A DNA stretch of 64,000 nt from Mycobacterium sp. 236(2023) (GTDB taxonomy: Bacteria; Actinomycetota; Actinomycetes; Mycobacteriales; Mycobacteriaceae), in contig NZ_JARSBP010000003.1 in the NCBI RefSeq assembly GCF_029623955.1, positions 310,001 through 374,000 of the forward strand, written 5' to 3'. This document shows positions 31,924 to 40,460 of the stretch, in pieces (within the stretch, counting starts at the first letter, position 1; every line of letters starts with the position of its first letter). The position numbers and the translations under genes are program-made. The notes under the pieces are model-generated. The model did not search any database, was not told the DNA's origin, and saw only the letters and a program-made list of their open reading frames with translations.

Positions 31924-34200
31924 TCAGGACTCCTCGGCGCCGTCGCTGTCCGTGGCGGGAGCTTCGACGAGCAGCGACAGGCCGTGGTGCGCGGCGAGCT
32001 CGACACTGAAACTGTGCAGGTCGTCCACAGTTGCCAGGACCTTGCCGGAGAACATGTCCGACACTTCGCTTCCCGGAGGCAGCTTCTTGGATCGCACTGT
32101 GCCCGTGACATCTTCGTTGGCGAAGTTCAAAACCGTCAGCTGGTACTGGTTCACCTCGTCGAGCTGGTGGACGAGCACCAGCATGCCGCGCTGGGAGACC
32201 TCGGGAATGTCGATCTGACGGCTGGTCGCGATCCCGTAGTGCGAGCGGACCTTCAGGATGGCCTGCAGTTGTCGCAGAAAGCTGGTGTCGTCGGCGAGCT
32301 GATCCGGGATGGAGCCGTAAAGACTTCTGCCCCTTGGCATTCCAGCAGGAGACTGGGTCGCGTTCGGGTTGACGCCCATCAGATCGTGCGCGGCGCGGTG
32401 GATCCAGCGGGTGTCGCCTTCGCGGAGCAGCTCGGGAATCTCGGTCGCGGGCAGCGTCAGCATGCCGCAGACGTCCCAGCCCGACAGGGCGAAAACTCCC
32501 GGCTGCAACGCGTTGAACATCGCCAGCAGCAGATGCGCCCGGCGAATCCGGTCGATCTGTTCGGCGTCGTCTCCGTCGATGTCGTCGAGCTGCGAGATGC
32601 CCAGCGTCGCGGCGATGATCGTGGCGCTGGTGCAGGCGATGCCGTTCGTCGTGAAGACGAGGTTGTACGGGGCATTCTCGCCGGACAACTTATCGCGCAG
32701 GTCGGTGCGGACGATCTCGCCGAGGACCTCGCCGGTGACCTCCTCGCCCTTGTAGGTGAACACGTCGTCGCGGTGCCCGTTGGACCAGTGCACCAGCTCA
32801 TAGGTCAACTCGTCGTGGTTCTGGAGAGCGTGCACCAACGACGCCGGGTCCACGCCGAGCTCAAGGGTCGTTCGCAGCGTCAGCCGCAGGAACTCCGTGT
32901 CGGCGGTCGCCAGTGCGTGCTGTACCGCAGGGCGGGTGATGAAGTCGTAGGACAGGTCCGCGCCGGCCTCGCCGATCTGACGGATGTCGTCGATCGTGAG
33001 GTTGAGCTCCTGGAACGTGAACCCGCCGACCTTGCGCACCATGCTCGCGATGAGGTGGTTGGCGGCCTCCGACAGGGGATGGCCCTCCGACCAGGCCGCG
33101 CTGTCCTCGGCGGCGGTCTTCTCAGCCCCAAGGAACCCGTTGGCGTCCAGGCGCAACCCGCCGGTGCCAAGGTCGGTCAGTGAATGCAGCGCGTCACCGA
33201 TGACCAGGCGCATCCCTGCGAAGGACGGGTCGAGCCAGTTGATGGACGGCTGACCGTCCTTGAAGTAGTGCAGGTACACCCAGCGCCGTTCGACGCCGTC
33301 GATGCCGACGACGGGCCGGGTGACGCTCCAGTTCGTCTCCTTGATGCCTTCGGCGTAGAAGATGACGCGCTGCAGCGCACCGATGATGTAACCGGCCTTG
33401 TCGAGCCATTCCTCCGTCGCGGCGTCGATGTTGACCGAGTCCGCGCCCGACGGCACGTCGGGCAGGTTCTCCCAGTCGCGCGGGTCGACCTCGACCATGT
33501 GATAGATGCCGGGGTAGTCGGCGTACTTCATCTCCGCGAGCCGGAAGTCGGCGCCCTTGCCGGTGTGACCGGGGACGATGTCGTCGATGATGGTGCCGCC
33601 GTACCAGTTGGCGGTGCCGCACATCTGACGGAATTCCTCTTCGGTGCCGAACGCGGGGTCGATCTCGGTGCTGATGCGGTCGAAGTGCCCGTCCACGCTC
33701 GGCGTCAGATCCCAACCCGAGATGCCGCCCGCTCGTTTGACGGGCCCGGTGTGCACGGCTTCGATGCCGATTTCGGAGAACGCCTTCCACATCTCCGCGT
33801 CGGACATCGACTTCAGGAACGACTCATCGGAGCGGGTGATCAGTGACAGCGGATATGCCGTGAACCACACCGCGGCGGTCTCGACTGCATGCCGGGCGCT
33901 CGGCGTGGCATAGGGGTTCTGCCACATCGAGCCCTGGCCGGAGAACTGCTGGCTGATCTGGTTGGCGTCGGCCAGCATCGACTGGCTGATCAGCCACGAC
34001 ACGTACGCCGGATTATCGCCTGTCGGTGAGCCGTCCCGGGCCAGCGAGCGGCGGGTGAACGGGGTCCGCACACGCGGCCGGAAACGCAACGACCGAGGTC
34101 GCGCAGGGTGGAGGTGTTCATCGAACGTGATCTCAGGCGCCTCGTTGCCCTGGTCTTCAGGTTCCGACTCCGCGGCTTGAGACAAGGTTCCGCCCTTCAC
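31924..34200 (-). CDS. Trehalose synthase, Pseudomonas stutzeri type (GH13, maltose to trehalose)
   Basis: 758 aa GH13 enzyme. After a 60-residue non-conserved leader, [15 protein letters not shown] begins the family core. GH13 motifs: region [17 protein letters not shown], region [13 protein letters not shown] with nucleophile Asp352, region [12 protein letters not shown] with acid Glu398, region [11 protein letters not shown] with Asp463; [19 protein letters not shown] is specific for the P. stutzeri trehalose synthase group as I remember it. That enzyme isomerises maltose and trehalose, and is distinct from the shorter classical mycobacterial TreS. Start is ambiguous: GTG 34200, or TTG 34185, which has AAGGGCGG upstream. 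tRNA-Thr lies 235 nt upstream on the same strand. Confidence 0.83.
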   Translation of the reverse strand: MKGGTLSQAAESEPEDQGNEAPEITFDEHLHPARPRSLRFRPRVRTPFTRRSLARDGSPTGDNPAYVSWLISQSMLADANQISQQFSGQGSMWQNPYATPSARHAVETAAVWFTAYPLSLITRSDESFLKSMSDAEMWKAFSEIGIEAVHTGPVKRAGGISGWDLTPSVDGHFDRISTEIDPAFGTEEEFRQMCGTANWYGGTIIDDIVPGHTGKGADFRLAEMKYADYPGIYHMVEVDPRDWENLPDVPSGADSVNIDAATEEWLDKAGYIIGALQRVIFYAEGIKETNWSVTRPVVGIDGVERRWVYLHYFKDGQPSINWLDPSFAGMRLVIGDALHSLTDLGTGGLRLDANGFLGAEKTAAEDSAAWSEGHPLSEAANHLIASMVRKVGGFTFQELNLTIDDIRQIGEAGADLSYDFITRPAVQHALATADTEFLRLTLRTTLELGVDPASLVHALQNHDELTYELVHWSNGHRDDVFTYKGEEVTGEVLGEIVRTDLRDKLSGENAPYNLVFTTNGIACTSATIIAATLGISQLDDIDGDDAEQIDRIRRAHLLLAMFNALQPGVFALSGWDVCGMLTLPATEIPELLREGDTRWIHRAAHDLMGVNPNATQSPAGMPRGRSLYGSIPDQLADDTSFLRQLQAILKVRSHYGIATSRQIDIPEVSQRGMLVLVHQLDEVNQYQLTVLNFANEDVTGTVRSKKLPPGSEVSDMFSGKVLATVDDLHSFSVELAAHHGLSLLVEAPATDSDGAEES

Positions 34201-34435
34201 AAGGTTGTTTCGTATCGACCGGTATCGAGTATTGCCGCGTCCGGGCAGTGTTGAAACTGGACGTGGTCAGAACGACTGTCCAGGAGGGTCAACGTGGTGT
34301 GCCGGCCTCGCGCCACAGCCCGGCCGACATGTCTTGCTGCAGAAGGTGTTCTGACTGCGCCGTGCTTCAGCGCGGTTGCTCCGACCCATCTCGCATCCGG
34401 AAAATTTACGGTGAAAGGCCATTCATAGCGGAAAA

Positions 34436-34510
34436 TGGAGCCTCCTATCGGGATTGAACCGATGACATTCCGCTTACAAGGCGAACGCTCTACCACTGAG
34501 CTAAGGAGGC
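34436..34510 (-). tRNA. tRNA-Thr (anticodon UGU)
   Basis: On the minus strand the cloverleaf closes: acceptor GCCTCCT / AGGAGGC, D-arm TAGCTCAGTGGTAGAGC, anticodon stem TTCGC / GCGGA with loop CTTGTAA (anticodon TGT, reading ACA), T-arm with GGTTCAATCC. The 3' CCA is encoded (34436-34438), with discriminator T. Threonine tRNA genes are common insertion sites. Confidence 0.95.
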
Positions 34511-34554
34511 GTGTCCGTACGGACGGTCAAATCCTATCGTCTGGCCTATCGGGG

Positions 34555-34998
34555 GTGTTGTCGGTGCTCAGAGCTAGCGTCGGCAACGTGGCGAGGACTT
34601 GTCTCGGTTGTGGTGTTCAACTCCAAAAGCGTCATCAGAAAGTGTTCTGCGGCAACGCATGTCAGCAGACCTATCAGCGTCGTCTGCTGTTGCAAGCGTG
34701 GCTTCAGACTGGCGTCTGCGCTCCGGGGATGTCGCGTCAGGGGCATTACATCCGCGACTACCTTTATGAGCAACAAAGCGGTTGCTGCGCAGTCTGTGGC
34801 CTCAAGAACTCGTGGAATGGCCTGACGCTGGGGCTGATCATCGACCACATCGATGGGGATGCGACCAACGACCGTCGTGAGAACTTGCGGCTGGTCTGTC
34901 CCAACTGTGACAGTCAGCTGCCGACCTACAAGGCGAAGAATCGCGGCAAGGGCCGGTTCTACCGGCGGCAACGCTATGCCGACGGTCAGTCCTACTAG
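34555..34998 (+). CDS. HNH endonuclease-domain protein
   Basis: 147 aa from GTG 34555. An N-terminal zinc-binding part (CLGCGVQLQKRHQKVFCGNACQ pattern) leads to the HNH core: CAVCG, IDHIDGDATNDRRENLRLVCPNC and a final Lys/Arg-rich tail. All four core Cys and the HNH His and Asn residues (DH, N) are present, so metal binding is intact. Such stand-alone proteins act as nucleases of unknown target or relics of mobile elements. GTG 34564 or 34588 could also be the start. The frame is open across the tRNA, but that part is the usual tRNA-Thr artefact. It overlaps the next convergent gene by 4 nt. Confidence 0.75.
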   Translation: MLSVLRASVGNVARTCLGCGVQLQKRHQKVFCGNACQQTYQRRLLLQAWLQTGVCAPGMSRQGHYIRDYLYEQQSGCCAVCGLKNSWNGLTLGLIIDHIDGDATNDRRENLRLVCPNCDSQLPTYKAKNRGKGRFYRRQRYADGQSY

Positions 34999-35729
34999 TC
35001 CTCGGCGTCGACGACCCGCTGTGAGGTCACCGGACGCGACGTCGGGCGGCTGCGGGGACGACGGCCCGGCAGCGGGATCCGGTCGGCGATGGAGCTGAGC
35101 GGATTGACCACCTGGCTGAGCACGATGACGGCCTCACGCAAGGCCTCGATCGTCGGCTCTAGCGCCTCCAGGCCGGGTGCGAGCCGGTTCAGGGTGTCCG
35201 CGACGGTGGCCAGTTGTTCGAGCGGGCCGTGGCGCGCTGTCAGGGTGTCGACGACGCCGCCCTCGGCGAACAGCCGGTCGGCGACGCCGTCCTCGGCCAG
35301 CAGCCGATCGATCAGCCCTTCCTCGGCAAGCAGCTGGTCGACGAGGCCGCCGGGCTCGATCGCTCGCATGAGCCCGCCGTCGTCCTGCGTCATGCGGTCG
35401 AGTGCGCCCCCGGGCGCGGTCAGTCTGTCGATGACGCCGCCGGGCTGAAGCAACCGGTCGATGGGGCCGCCGGGGGCCAGCGCCCGCCCTAGCGGCTGGT
35501 CCTCGTCCATGAGCTTGGCCAGCCGGTTCGCGCGTTCGACCGCGTCTTGAACTCCCAGCATGGAGGCGAAGGAGGTCGGGGTCTGCCGCGCCGCCTCCGG
35601 CCCATCGCCCACCGCACGCTGGGCGATGTTCAGGCCGGTCTTGGCAGCGCCGAGGCCGGCGTCGGCGACCGCCAAACCCACCCGTACCGGCGCGAATGCG
35701 AGTTCGGTCAGGGATTTGCCCAGGTCCAT
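34995..35729 (-). CDS. Repeat protein of unknown function (Rv0756c-like)
   Basis: 244 aa, no signal peptide. The N-terminal 75 residues are helical (ELAFAPVRVGLAVADAGLG). The middle (about 82-170) consists of eight degenerate repeats of 10-12 residues of the type GG-x-(I/L/V)-D-R-L-L-A-E-(D/E), such as GGVIDRLTAP and GLIDRLLAED. The C-terminus is another helix plus a basic tail (GRRPRSRPTSRPVTSQR). It is divergent from phoP, as Rv0756c is in M. tuberculosis. Function unknown; the repeats suggest a solenoid or membrane-surface scaffold. Confidence 0.75.
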   Translation of the reverse strand: MDLGKSLTELAFAPVRVGLAVADAGLGAAKTGLNIAQRAVGDGPEAARQTPTSFASMLGVQDAVERANRLAKLMDEDQPLGRALAPGGPIDRLLQPGGVIDRLTAPGGALDRMTQDDGGLMRAIEPGGLVDQLLAEEGLIDRLLAEDGVADRLFAEGGVVDTLTARHGPLEQLATVADTLNRLAPGLEALEPTIEALREAVIVLSQVVNPLSSIADRIPLPGRRPRSRPTSRPVTSQRVVDAED

Positions 35730-35761
35730 CCGCTCAGTCTATGGACCGCGCAACCACAAAC

Positions 35762-35790
35762 TCACAGGAAGTGCACAGCTAGTGGGCAGC
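35762..35790 (+). promoter_or_regulatory. PhoP-box-like direct repeats in the phoP promoter
   Basis: TCACAGG (35762-35768), GCACAGC (35773-35779) and GGGCAGC (35784-35790) recur every 11 bp. The known M. tuberculosis PhoP box is a direct repeat of TCACAGC with 4-bp spacing; the first two copies match 12 of 14 fixed bases. It begins 63 nt before the phoP start, so phoP is probably autoregulated. Confidence 0.7.
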
Positions 35791-35824
35791 CCATTTCCAA
35801 CTGAACGGAGAAACATGAGGGTCT

Positions 35825-36541
35825 ATGGCCATGCCCGTACAGGAAAGCGTTCCCGAGGCACGAGTGCTGGTGGTTGACGACGAGACGAACATCGTCGAGC
35901 TGCTGTCCGTGAGTCTCAAGTTCCAAGGGTTCGAAGTCCACACCGCGTCCAACGGCCCCGCCGCCCTCGACAAAGCCCGCGAAGTGCGCCCGGACGCGAT
36001 CATTCTCGACGTAATGATGCCCGGCATGGACGGCTTCGGGCTGCTGCGCCGGCTGCGTGCCGACGGCATCGAGGCACCCGCCCTGTTCTTGACGGCGCGC
36101 GACTCGCTGCAGGACAAGATCGCAGGTCTGACGCTTGGCGGCGACGATTACGTGACCAAGCCGTTCAGCCTGGAAGAAGTCGTCGCGCGGCTGCGCGTGA
36201 TCCTGCGCCGCTCCGGCGGAGGTGTGCAGGAGCCCCGCACGTCACGGCTGACGTTCGCCGACATCGAGCTCGACGAGGACACGCACGAGGTGTGGAAGGC
36301 GGGCGAGCCGGTCTCGCTGTCGCCCACCGAGTTCACGCTGCTGCGGTACTTCATCATCAACGCGGGCACTGTGCTGTCGAAGCCGAAGATCCTCGACCAC
36401 GTGTGGCGCTACGACTTCGGCGGCGACGTCAACGTCGTCGAGTCCTACGTGTCTTACCTGCGGCGCAAGATCGATACCGGCGACAAGCGACTGCTGCACA
36501 CCCTGAGGGGCGTCGGTTATGTCCTTCGTGAGCCCCGATGA
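35825..36541 (+). CDS. phoP: Response regulator PhoP
   Basis: 238 aa OmpR/PhoB-type regulator. Receiver domain residues 13-125 with Asp19, phospho-acceptor Asp62 in LDVMMPGMDG, and YVTKPF; C-terminal winged helix about 140-235 with the recognition region VNVVESYVSYLRRKID. It is nearly identical to M. tuberculosis PhoP over LKFQGFEV and ARDSLQDKIAGLTLGG as I recall it. PhoP controls envelope lipids, ESX-1 and pH responses in tubercle bacilli (known). The start is the ATG after ATGAGGGTCT; an in-frame ATG 6 nt downstream (MPVQESV) is possible. phoR follows after 49 nt. Confidence 0.95.
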   Translation: MAMPVQESVPEARVLVVDDETNIVELLSVSLKFQGFEVHTASNGPAALDKAREVRPDAIILDVMMPGMDGFGLLRRLRADGIEAPALFLTARDSLQDKIAGLTLGGDDYVTKPFSLEEVVARLRVILRRSGGGVQEPRTSRLTFADIELDEDTHEVWKAGEPVSLSPTEFTLLRYFIINAGTVLSKPKILDHVWRYDFGGDVNVVESYVSYLRRKIDTGDKRLLHTLRGVGYVLREPR

Positions 36542-36556
36542 GCGCTTGCGCGAAGA
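36537..36556 (+). repeat. Short interspersed element encoding MSACAK, copy 1
   Basis: GATGAGCGCTTGCGCGAAGA overlaps the phoP stop codon and encodes ATG-AGC-GCT-TGC-GCG-AAG (MSACAK), a small open frame of 25 codons ending at TGA 36615 inside phoR. An identical 20-mer recurs at 50125. Confidence 0.7.
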
Positions 36557-36590
36557 GCCGAGTACGGGGGCTGAGCGCAACAATGGTGGC

Positions 36591-38084
36591 GTGGCACGAG
36601 ACACGAGGAGTCTGAGACGGGGCATCCCGCTCCGGGTGGGTCTCGTCGCGGCCACGCTGCTGTTGGTGGCGTGCGGATTGCTGGCGTCCGGCATCGCCGT
36701 GACGACGATCATGCAGCACAGCCTCATGAATCGAGTCGACGACACCCTCCTCGATGCATCACGCGGCTGGGCCCAGGTGCCGCGCCGTCTGCCCTCCGCC
36801 CCAGTCGAAGGTCCCAACCCGGCCAGACCGCCGTCTGATTTCTACGTCCGTGGCATCGACCCCGACGGCCACGTGTGGATGGCCGTCAACGACCGCGAAC
36901 ACGAACCGGCGCTGCCCGCCGACAACGATGTGGGTCCGGTGCCCGTCACCGTCGGCTCGGTGACCCACCCCGACGAGCAGTGGCGCGCCATGACGGTGCG
37001 CGGCCTGCGGGGCGAACTCACGACGGTCGCGATCGACCTGTCCGATGTGAAGTCGACGATGCGCTCCCTGGTCTACACGCAGCTCGGCATCGGTGCGGCC
37101 GTGCTTCTGGTGCTGGGCATCGTCGGCTACGCGGTCGTGCACCGCAGCCTGCGTCCGCTCTCCGAAGTCGAGCAGACCGCCGCCGCGATCGCCTCCGGTC
37201 AGTTGGATCGCCGCGTCCCCGAACGCGACCCGCGCACCGAGGTCGGCCGACTCTCGTTGGCGCTCAACGGAATGCTCGCCCAGATCCAGCGCGCGATGGC
37301 GTCGTCGGAGTCGTCGGCCGAACAGGCCCGCAGCTCCGAGGACCGCATGCGGCGCTTCATCACCGACGCCAGCCACGAACTCCGCACTCCGCTGACGACG
37401 ATCCGCGGATTCGCCGAGCTCTACCGGCAGGGTGCCGCACGGGATGTCGAGATGCTGATGGGGCGGATCGAAAGTGAGTCGCGCCGAATGGGTCTGCTCG
37501 TCGAGGACCTGCTCCTGCTCGCCCGTCTCGACGCACAGCGTCCTTTGGAGCACCATCGCGTCGACTTGCTGGCGCTCGCCAGCGACACCGTCCATGACGC
37601 GCAGTCCGTCGCGCCCAAGCGGCGGATCCGGATGGAGGTCTTCGACGGACCCGGAACCCCAGAAGTTCTCGGTGACGAGGCACGGTTGCGGCAGGTGCTG
37701 TCCAACCTGGTCGCCAACGCGCTGCAGCACACCCCCGAGTCCGCCGGCGTCACCGTCCGCGTCGGCACCGACGACGACAACACTGTGGTCGAGGTGTGCG
37801 ACGAAGGGCCAGGCATGACCGCCGAGGATGCCCAGCGTGTGTTCGAAAGGTTCTACCGCGCAGACACCTCCCGTGCCCGGGACACCGGCGGCACGGGTCT
37901 GGGACTGTCGATCGTCGACTCGCTGGTCTACGCGCACGGCGGAAAGGTCAGCGTGACGACGGCGCCCGGCTGCGGGTGCCGGTTCACGGTGAGACTGCCG
38001 CGCTTTGCGGATGCAGCCGAGGAGCGCTCATCCGAGGAGCCGGCCGCGATCCCCGTCAGCGCAGCTGCGCCAGCGCGTCCTTAA
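36591..38084 (+). CDS. phoR: Sensor histidine kinase PhoR
   Basis: 497 aa from the GTG of [17 protein letters not shown], chosen because it places the first membrane helix (about 14-36) at the N-terminus; the frame is open 24 codons further. Sensor domain about 40-160, second helix 162-183, HAMP about 184-238, H-box [15 protein letters not shown] with phospho-acceptor His262, N-box NLVANALQH, then DEGPGM and [13 protein letters not shown] for ATP. It phosphorylates PhoP. Sensor-domain signal unknown here. The 3' end overlaps the convergent HIT gene by 29 bp. Confidence 0.93.
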   Translation: MARDTRSLRRGIPLRVGLVAATLLLVACGLLASGIAVTTIMQHSLMNRVDDTLLDASRGWAQVPRRLPSAPVEGPNPARPPSDFYVRGIDPDGHVWMAVNDREHEPALPADNDVGPVPVTVGSVTHPDEQWRAMTVRGLRGELTTVAIDLSDVKSTMRSLVYTQLGIGAAVLLVLGIVGYAVVHRSLRPLSEVEQTAAAIASGQLDRRVPERDPRTEVGRLSLALNGMLAQIQRAMASSESSAEQARSSEDRMRRFITDASHELRTPLTTIRGFAELYRQGAARDVEMLMGRIESESRRMGLLVEDLLLLARLDAQRPLEHHRVDLLALASDTVHDAQSVAPKRRIRMEVFDGPGTPEVLGDEARLRQVLSNLVANALQHTPESAGVTVRVGTDDDNTVVEVCDEGPGMTAEDAQRVFERFYRADTSRARDTGGTGLGLSIVDSLVYAHGGKVSVTTAPGCGCRFTVRLPRFADAAEERSSEEPAAIPVSAAAPARP

Positions 38085-38460
38085 TCTTCGACTGGGCTTC
38101 GTCGAGTGATTCCGGCGACGGATTCTGGTCGACGTTCGCGAACCCGAAGTCGGACAGATCGCGCGCAGGGAAGACGTGCACGTGCAGGTGCGGCACCTCA
38201 AGCCCGGCGATGATGACGCCGGAGCGTTCGGTGTTGAACGCCTTGCACACCGCCTTGCCGATCAGCTGCGAGACCTCCATGACGCGGGCGAACACCGCGG
38301 GCTCGATGTCCTGCCAGTTGTCGATCTCGGCGCGCGGCACGACCAGGGTGTGGCCCTGCGTCATCGGCGCGATCGTCAGGAACGCGACGATGTCGTCGTC
38401 CTCGTAGACGAACCGTCCGGGGATCTCGCCATTGATGATCTTCGTGAAGATGGTCGCCAT
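38056..38460 (-). CDS. HIT-family nucleotide hydrolase (Rv0759c-like)
   Basis: 134 aa. The histidine triad is [13 protein letters not shown] (H-x-H-x-H), preceded by [19 protein letters not shown] and [13 protein letters not shown], the usual HIT/Hint order. It should hydrolyse purine nucleotide phosphoramidates or dinucleoside polyphosphates in the cytosol (family knowledge). TAGCCT on this strand ends 7 nt before the ATG, so the mRNA is probably leaderless. Position next to phoR is the same as Rv0759c. Confidence 0.9.
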   Translation of the reverse strand: MATIFTKIINGEIPGRFVYEDDDIVAFLTIAPMTQGHTLVVPRAEIDNWQDIEPAVFARVMEVSQLIGKAVCKAFNTERSGVIIAGLEVPHLHVHVFPARDLSDFGFANVDQNPSPESLDEAQSKIKDALAQLR

Positions 38461-38473
38461 GCCGGACAGGCTA

Positions 38474-38773
38474 CTAGGGGGCGATATGAACCGGAGGGTC
38501 CGCGAAGTTCGGATCGGCCGGAAGGTTCGCGGGTCCGATGAACATGCAGTTCTTGACCGGAATCAGGTGCGAACCAAGGCCGGAAGGGACGTACTGGGCG
38601 TGCGTCACGCACCGTTCCCATAATCCGTCGGGCTGGATCGGTCCGTCGCATTTGCCGAGAACGGGCCCGCCATAGAGGCAGCCGGCGGAGGCTGGCGGTG
38701 CTGCGGTGAGCAGCGCTGCCGGCAGCAACGCAGCGGCCATCAGTGCGGCGACAGGACGCTTCGTGGTCGGCAT
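38474..38773 (-). CDS. Small secreted CDGP-domain protein
   Basis: 99 aa. A signal peptide ([28 protein letters not shown], cut near residue 30) releases a 69-residue protein with four cysteines ([23 protein letters not shown]), likely two disulfides. [15 protein letters not shown] is the CDGP motif of small mycobacterial exported proteins of unknown function. TAGCGT followed by 6 nt precedes the ATG, again leaderless. It is divergent from the FadD gene. Confidence 0.8.
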   Translation of the reverse strand: MPTTKRPVAALMAAALLPAALLTAAPPASAGCLYGGPVLGKCDGPIQPDGLWERCVTHAQYVPSGLGSHLIPVKNCMFIGPANLPADPNFADPPVHIAP

Positions 38774-38813
38774 TCATCGACGCTACCGCGGTCGGCGTGG
38801 TTAGCCTGGCGAG

Positions 38814-40460
38814 ATGCTGGGATTGATGCAGGACCGCCCGCTGATGATCTCCTCGCTGATCGAGCACGCGGCGGCATTCCACGGAGACACCGAACTCGTG
38901 TCGCGGCTGCCTGAGGGGTCGACCCGCCGCACCACGTGGCGCGAAGTCCGCGATCGATCGAGACAGGTGGCCAATGCGCTCGCCGAACTCGGTGTCGAAC
39001 CGGGTGACCGGATCGCGACCCTTGCCTGGAACAGTGACCGGCACCTCGCGCTGTACTTCGGGGTCTCGGGTTCCGGGGCGATCATGCACACCGTCAATCC
39101 GCGGCTGTTTCCCGAGCAGATCACATACATCGTCAATCATGCCGAGGACCGGGTGTTGTTCTTGGACATCACCTTTGCGCCGTTGGTCAGCCAGCTGGCG
39201 GCGGAGTTGGAGACGGTCGAGACGTTCGTCGTCATGACCGACCGTGCGCACATGCCCGAGGTCCCCGGTGTCCCCGCCGACCGGTTGATGTGCTGGGACG
39301 AACTGATCGGGAAGCAGTCCACCCACTACGACTGGCCCGAGTTCGACGAACGCAGCGCGTCGTCGCTGTGCTACACCTCGGGCACCACTGGCAATCCCAA
39401 AGGTGTGTTGTACTCCCATCGTTCGACGATGTTGCACACTTTGATGGCCGCGGCGCGCGACAAGAACGACATCCACAGCGGCTCAAGGATTCTGCTCGTG
39501 GTGCCGATGTTCCACGCCAACGCGTGGGGGACGCCGTACTCGGCCGCGATGGTCGGTGCGACTCTGGTGATGCCCGGCCCTCATCTCGACGGTGAATCCG
39601 TGTACGCGTTGATGAAATCCGAGCGGGTCAACCAGACGCAGGGCGTGCCGACGGTGTGGATGATGTTGTTCGCCTACCTCGACGAGCACCCCGAGATCGA
39701 CCCGCACGAATTGGGTCTGGAGTTCGCAGGGACCGGCGGATCGGCGTTGCCGCTGTCGATGATTCAGCGATTCGAGCGAGACTTCGGCGCCGACGCGATC
39801 CAGGGCTGGGGGATGACAGAGACCAGCCCACTGTGCGTGCTCGGCCGGACCCTGCCCAAGCACGAAGGCTTGGACAACGCGCAGAAGCACCTCATCAGGT
39901 TGAAACAGGGCCGTGGTGTCTGGGGCGTCGAGCTCAAGATCGTCGACGACGACGGGCACCGCCTCCCTTGGGACGGTAAGGCTTTCGGGGAAGTTTGGGT
40001 GCGTGGCCCGTGGATCGCCAGCGGATACTTCAAGGGTGAGGGTGGCGACAAGCTCGATGCCGAGGGCTTCTTCCCGACCGGTGACGTCGCGACGATCGAC
40101 CCAGACGGCTACCTCCAGCTGGTGGATCGGGCCAAGGACGTCATCAAATCAGGTGGCGAGTGGGTGAGTTCGATCGACCTGGAGAATGCTGCGATGGGTC
40201 ACCCCGCGATCGCCGAAGCCGCTGTCATCGGGGTGCCGCATCCGAAGTGGCAGGAGCGCCCTCTGCTCCTCGCCGTTGCGCGCCAGGGACACAACGTAAG
40301 TCGTGAAGACGTACTGGAATACCTCTCCGGTGAAGTCGTCAAGTGGTGGCTACCCGACGACGTGGTGTTCGTCGACGAACTCCCGCACACCGCGACGGGC
40401 AAGGTGCTCAAGCTGAAACTGCGCGAGCAGTACCGCGATCACCAGCTGCCGACTACCTGA
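38814..40460 (+). CDS. Fatty-acyl-CoA ligase (FadD, AlkK-like)
   Basis: 548 aa adenylate-forming enzyme. CYTSGTTGNPKGVLYSH (P-loop, about residues 186-202), QGWGMTETSPL (A5), DVATIDPDGYLQLVDRAKDVIKSGGEW (A7-A8) and the C-terminal lysine in LPHTATGKVLKLKLRE (A10) are all intact. VPMFHANAWGTPY is typical of AlkK-type medium/long-chain ligases. It activates fatty acids to acyl-CoA using ATP. TAGCCT ends 6 nt before the ATG (leaderless). The last 8 bases overlap the convergent SDR gene. Which mycobacterial FadD number it corresponds to cannot be decided here. Confidence 0.87.
   Translation: MLGLMQDRPLMISSLIEHAAAFHGDTELVSRLPEGSTRRTTWREVRDRSRQVANALAELGVEPGDRIATLAWNSDRHLALYFGVSGSGAIMHTVNPRLFPEQITYIVNHAEDRVLFLDITFAPLVSQLAAELETVETFVVMTDRAHMPEVPGVPADRLMCWDELIGKQSTHYDWPEFDERSASSLCYTSGTTGNPKGVLYSHRSTMLHTLMAAARDKNDIHSGSRILLVVPMFHANAWGTPYSAAMVGATLVMPGPHLDGESVYALMKSERVNQTQGVPTVWMMLFAYLDEHPEIDPHELGLEFAGTGGSALPLSMIQRFERDFGADAIQGWGMTETSPLCVLGRTLPKHEGLDNAQKHLIRLKQGRGVWGVELKIVDDDGHRLPWDGKAFGEVWVRGPWIASGYFKGEGGDKLDAEGFFPTGDVATIDPDGYLQLVDRAKDVIKSGGEWVSSIDLENAAMGHPAIAEAAVIGVPHPKWQERPLLLAVARQGHNVSREDVLEYLSGEVVKWWLPDDVVFVDELPHTATGKVLKLKLREQYRDHQLPTT

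Noticed and set aside
34197..34496. Minus-strand 99-codon frame beginning MVERSPCKRNVIG
   Set aside because: Starts inside the tRNA-Thr and has no motif or ribosome site; artefact of the tRNA sequence.
34435..34560. N-terminal extension MEPPIGIEPMTFRLQG of the HNH frame
   Set aside because: It is the reverse-strand translation of tRNA-Thr, a common annotation artefact; the protein starts after the tRNA.
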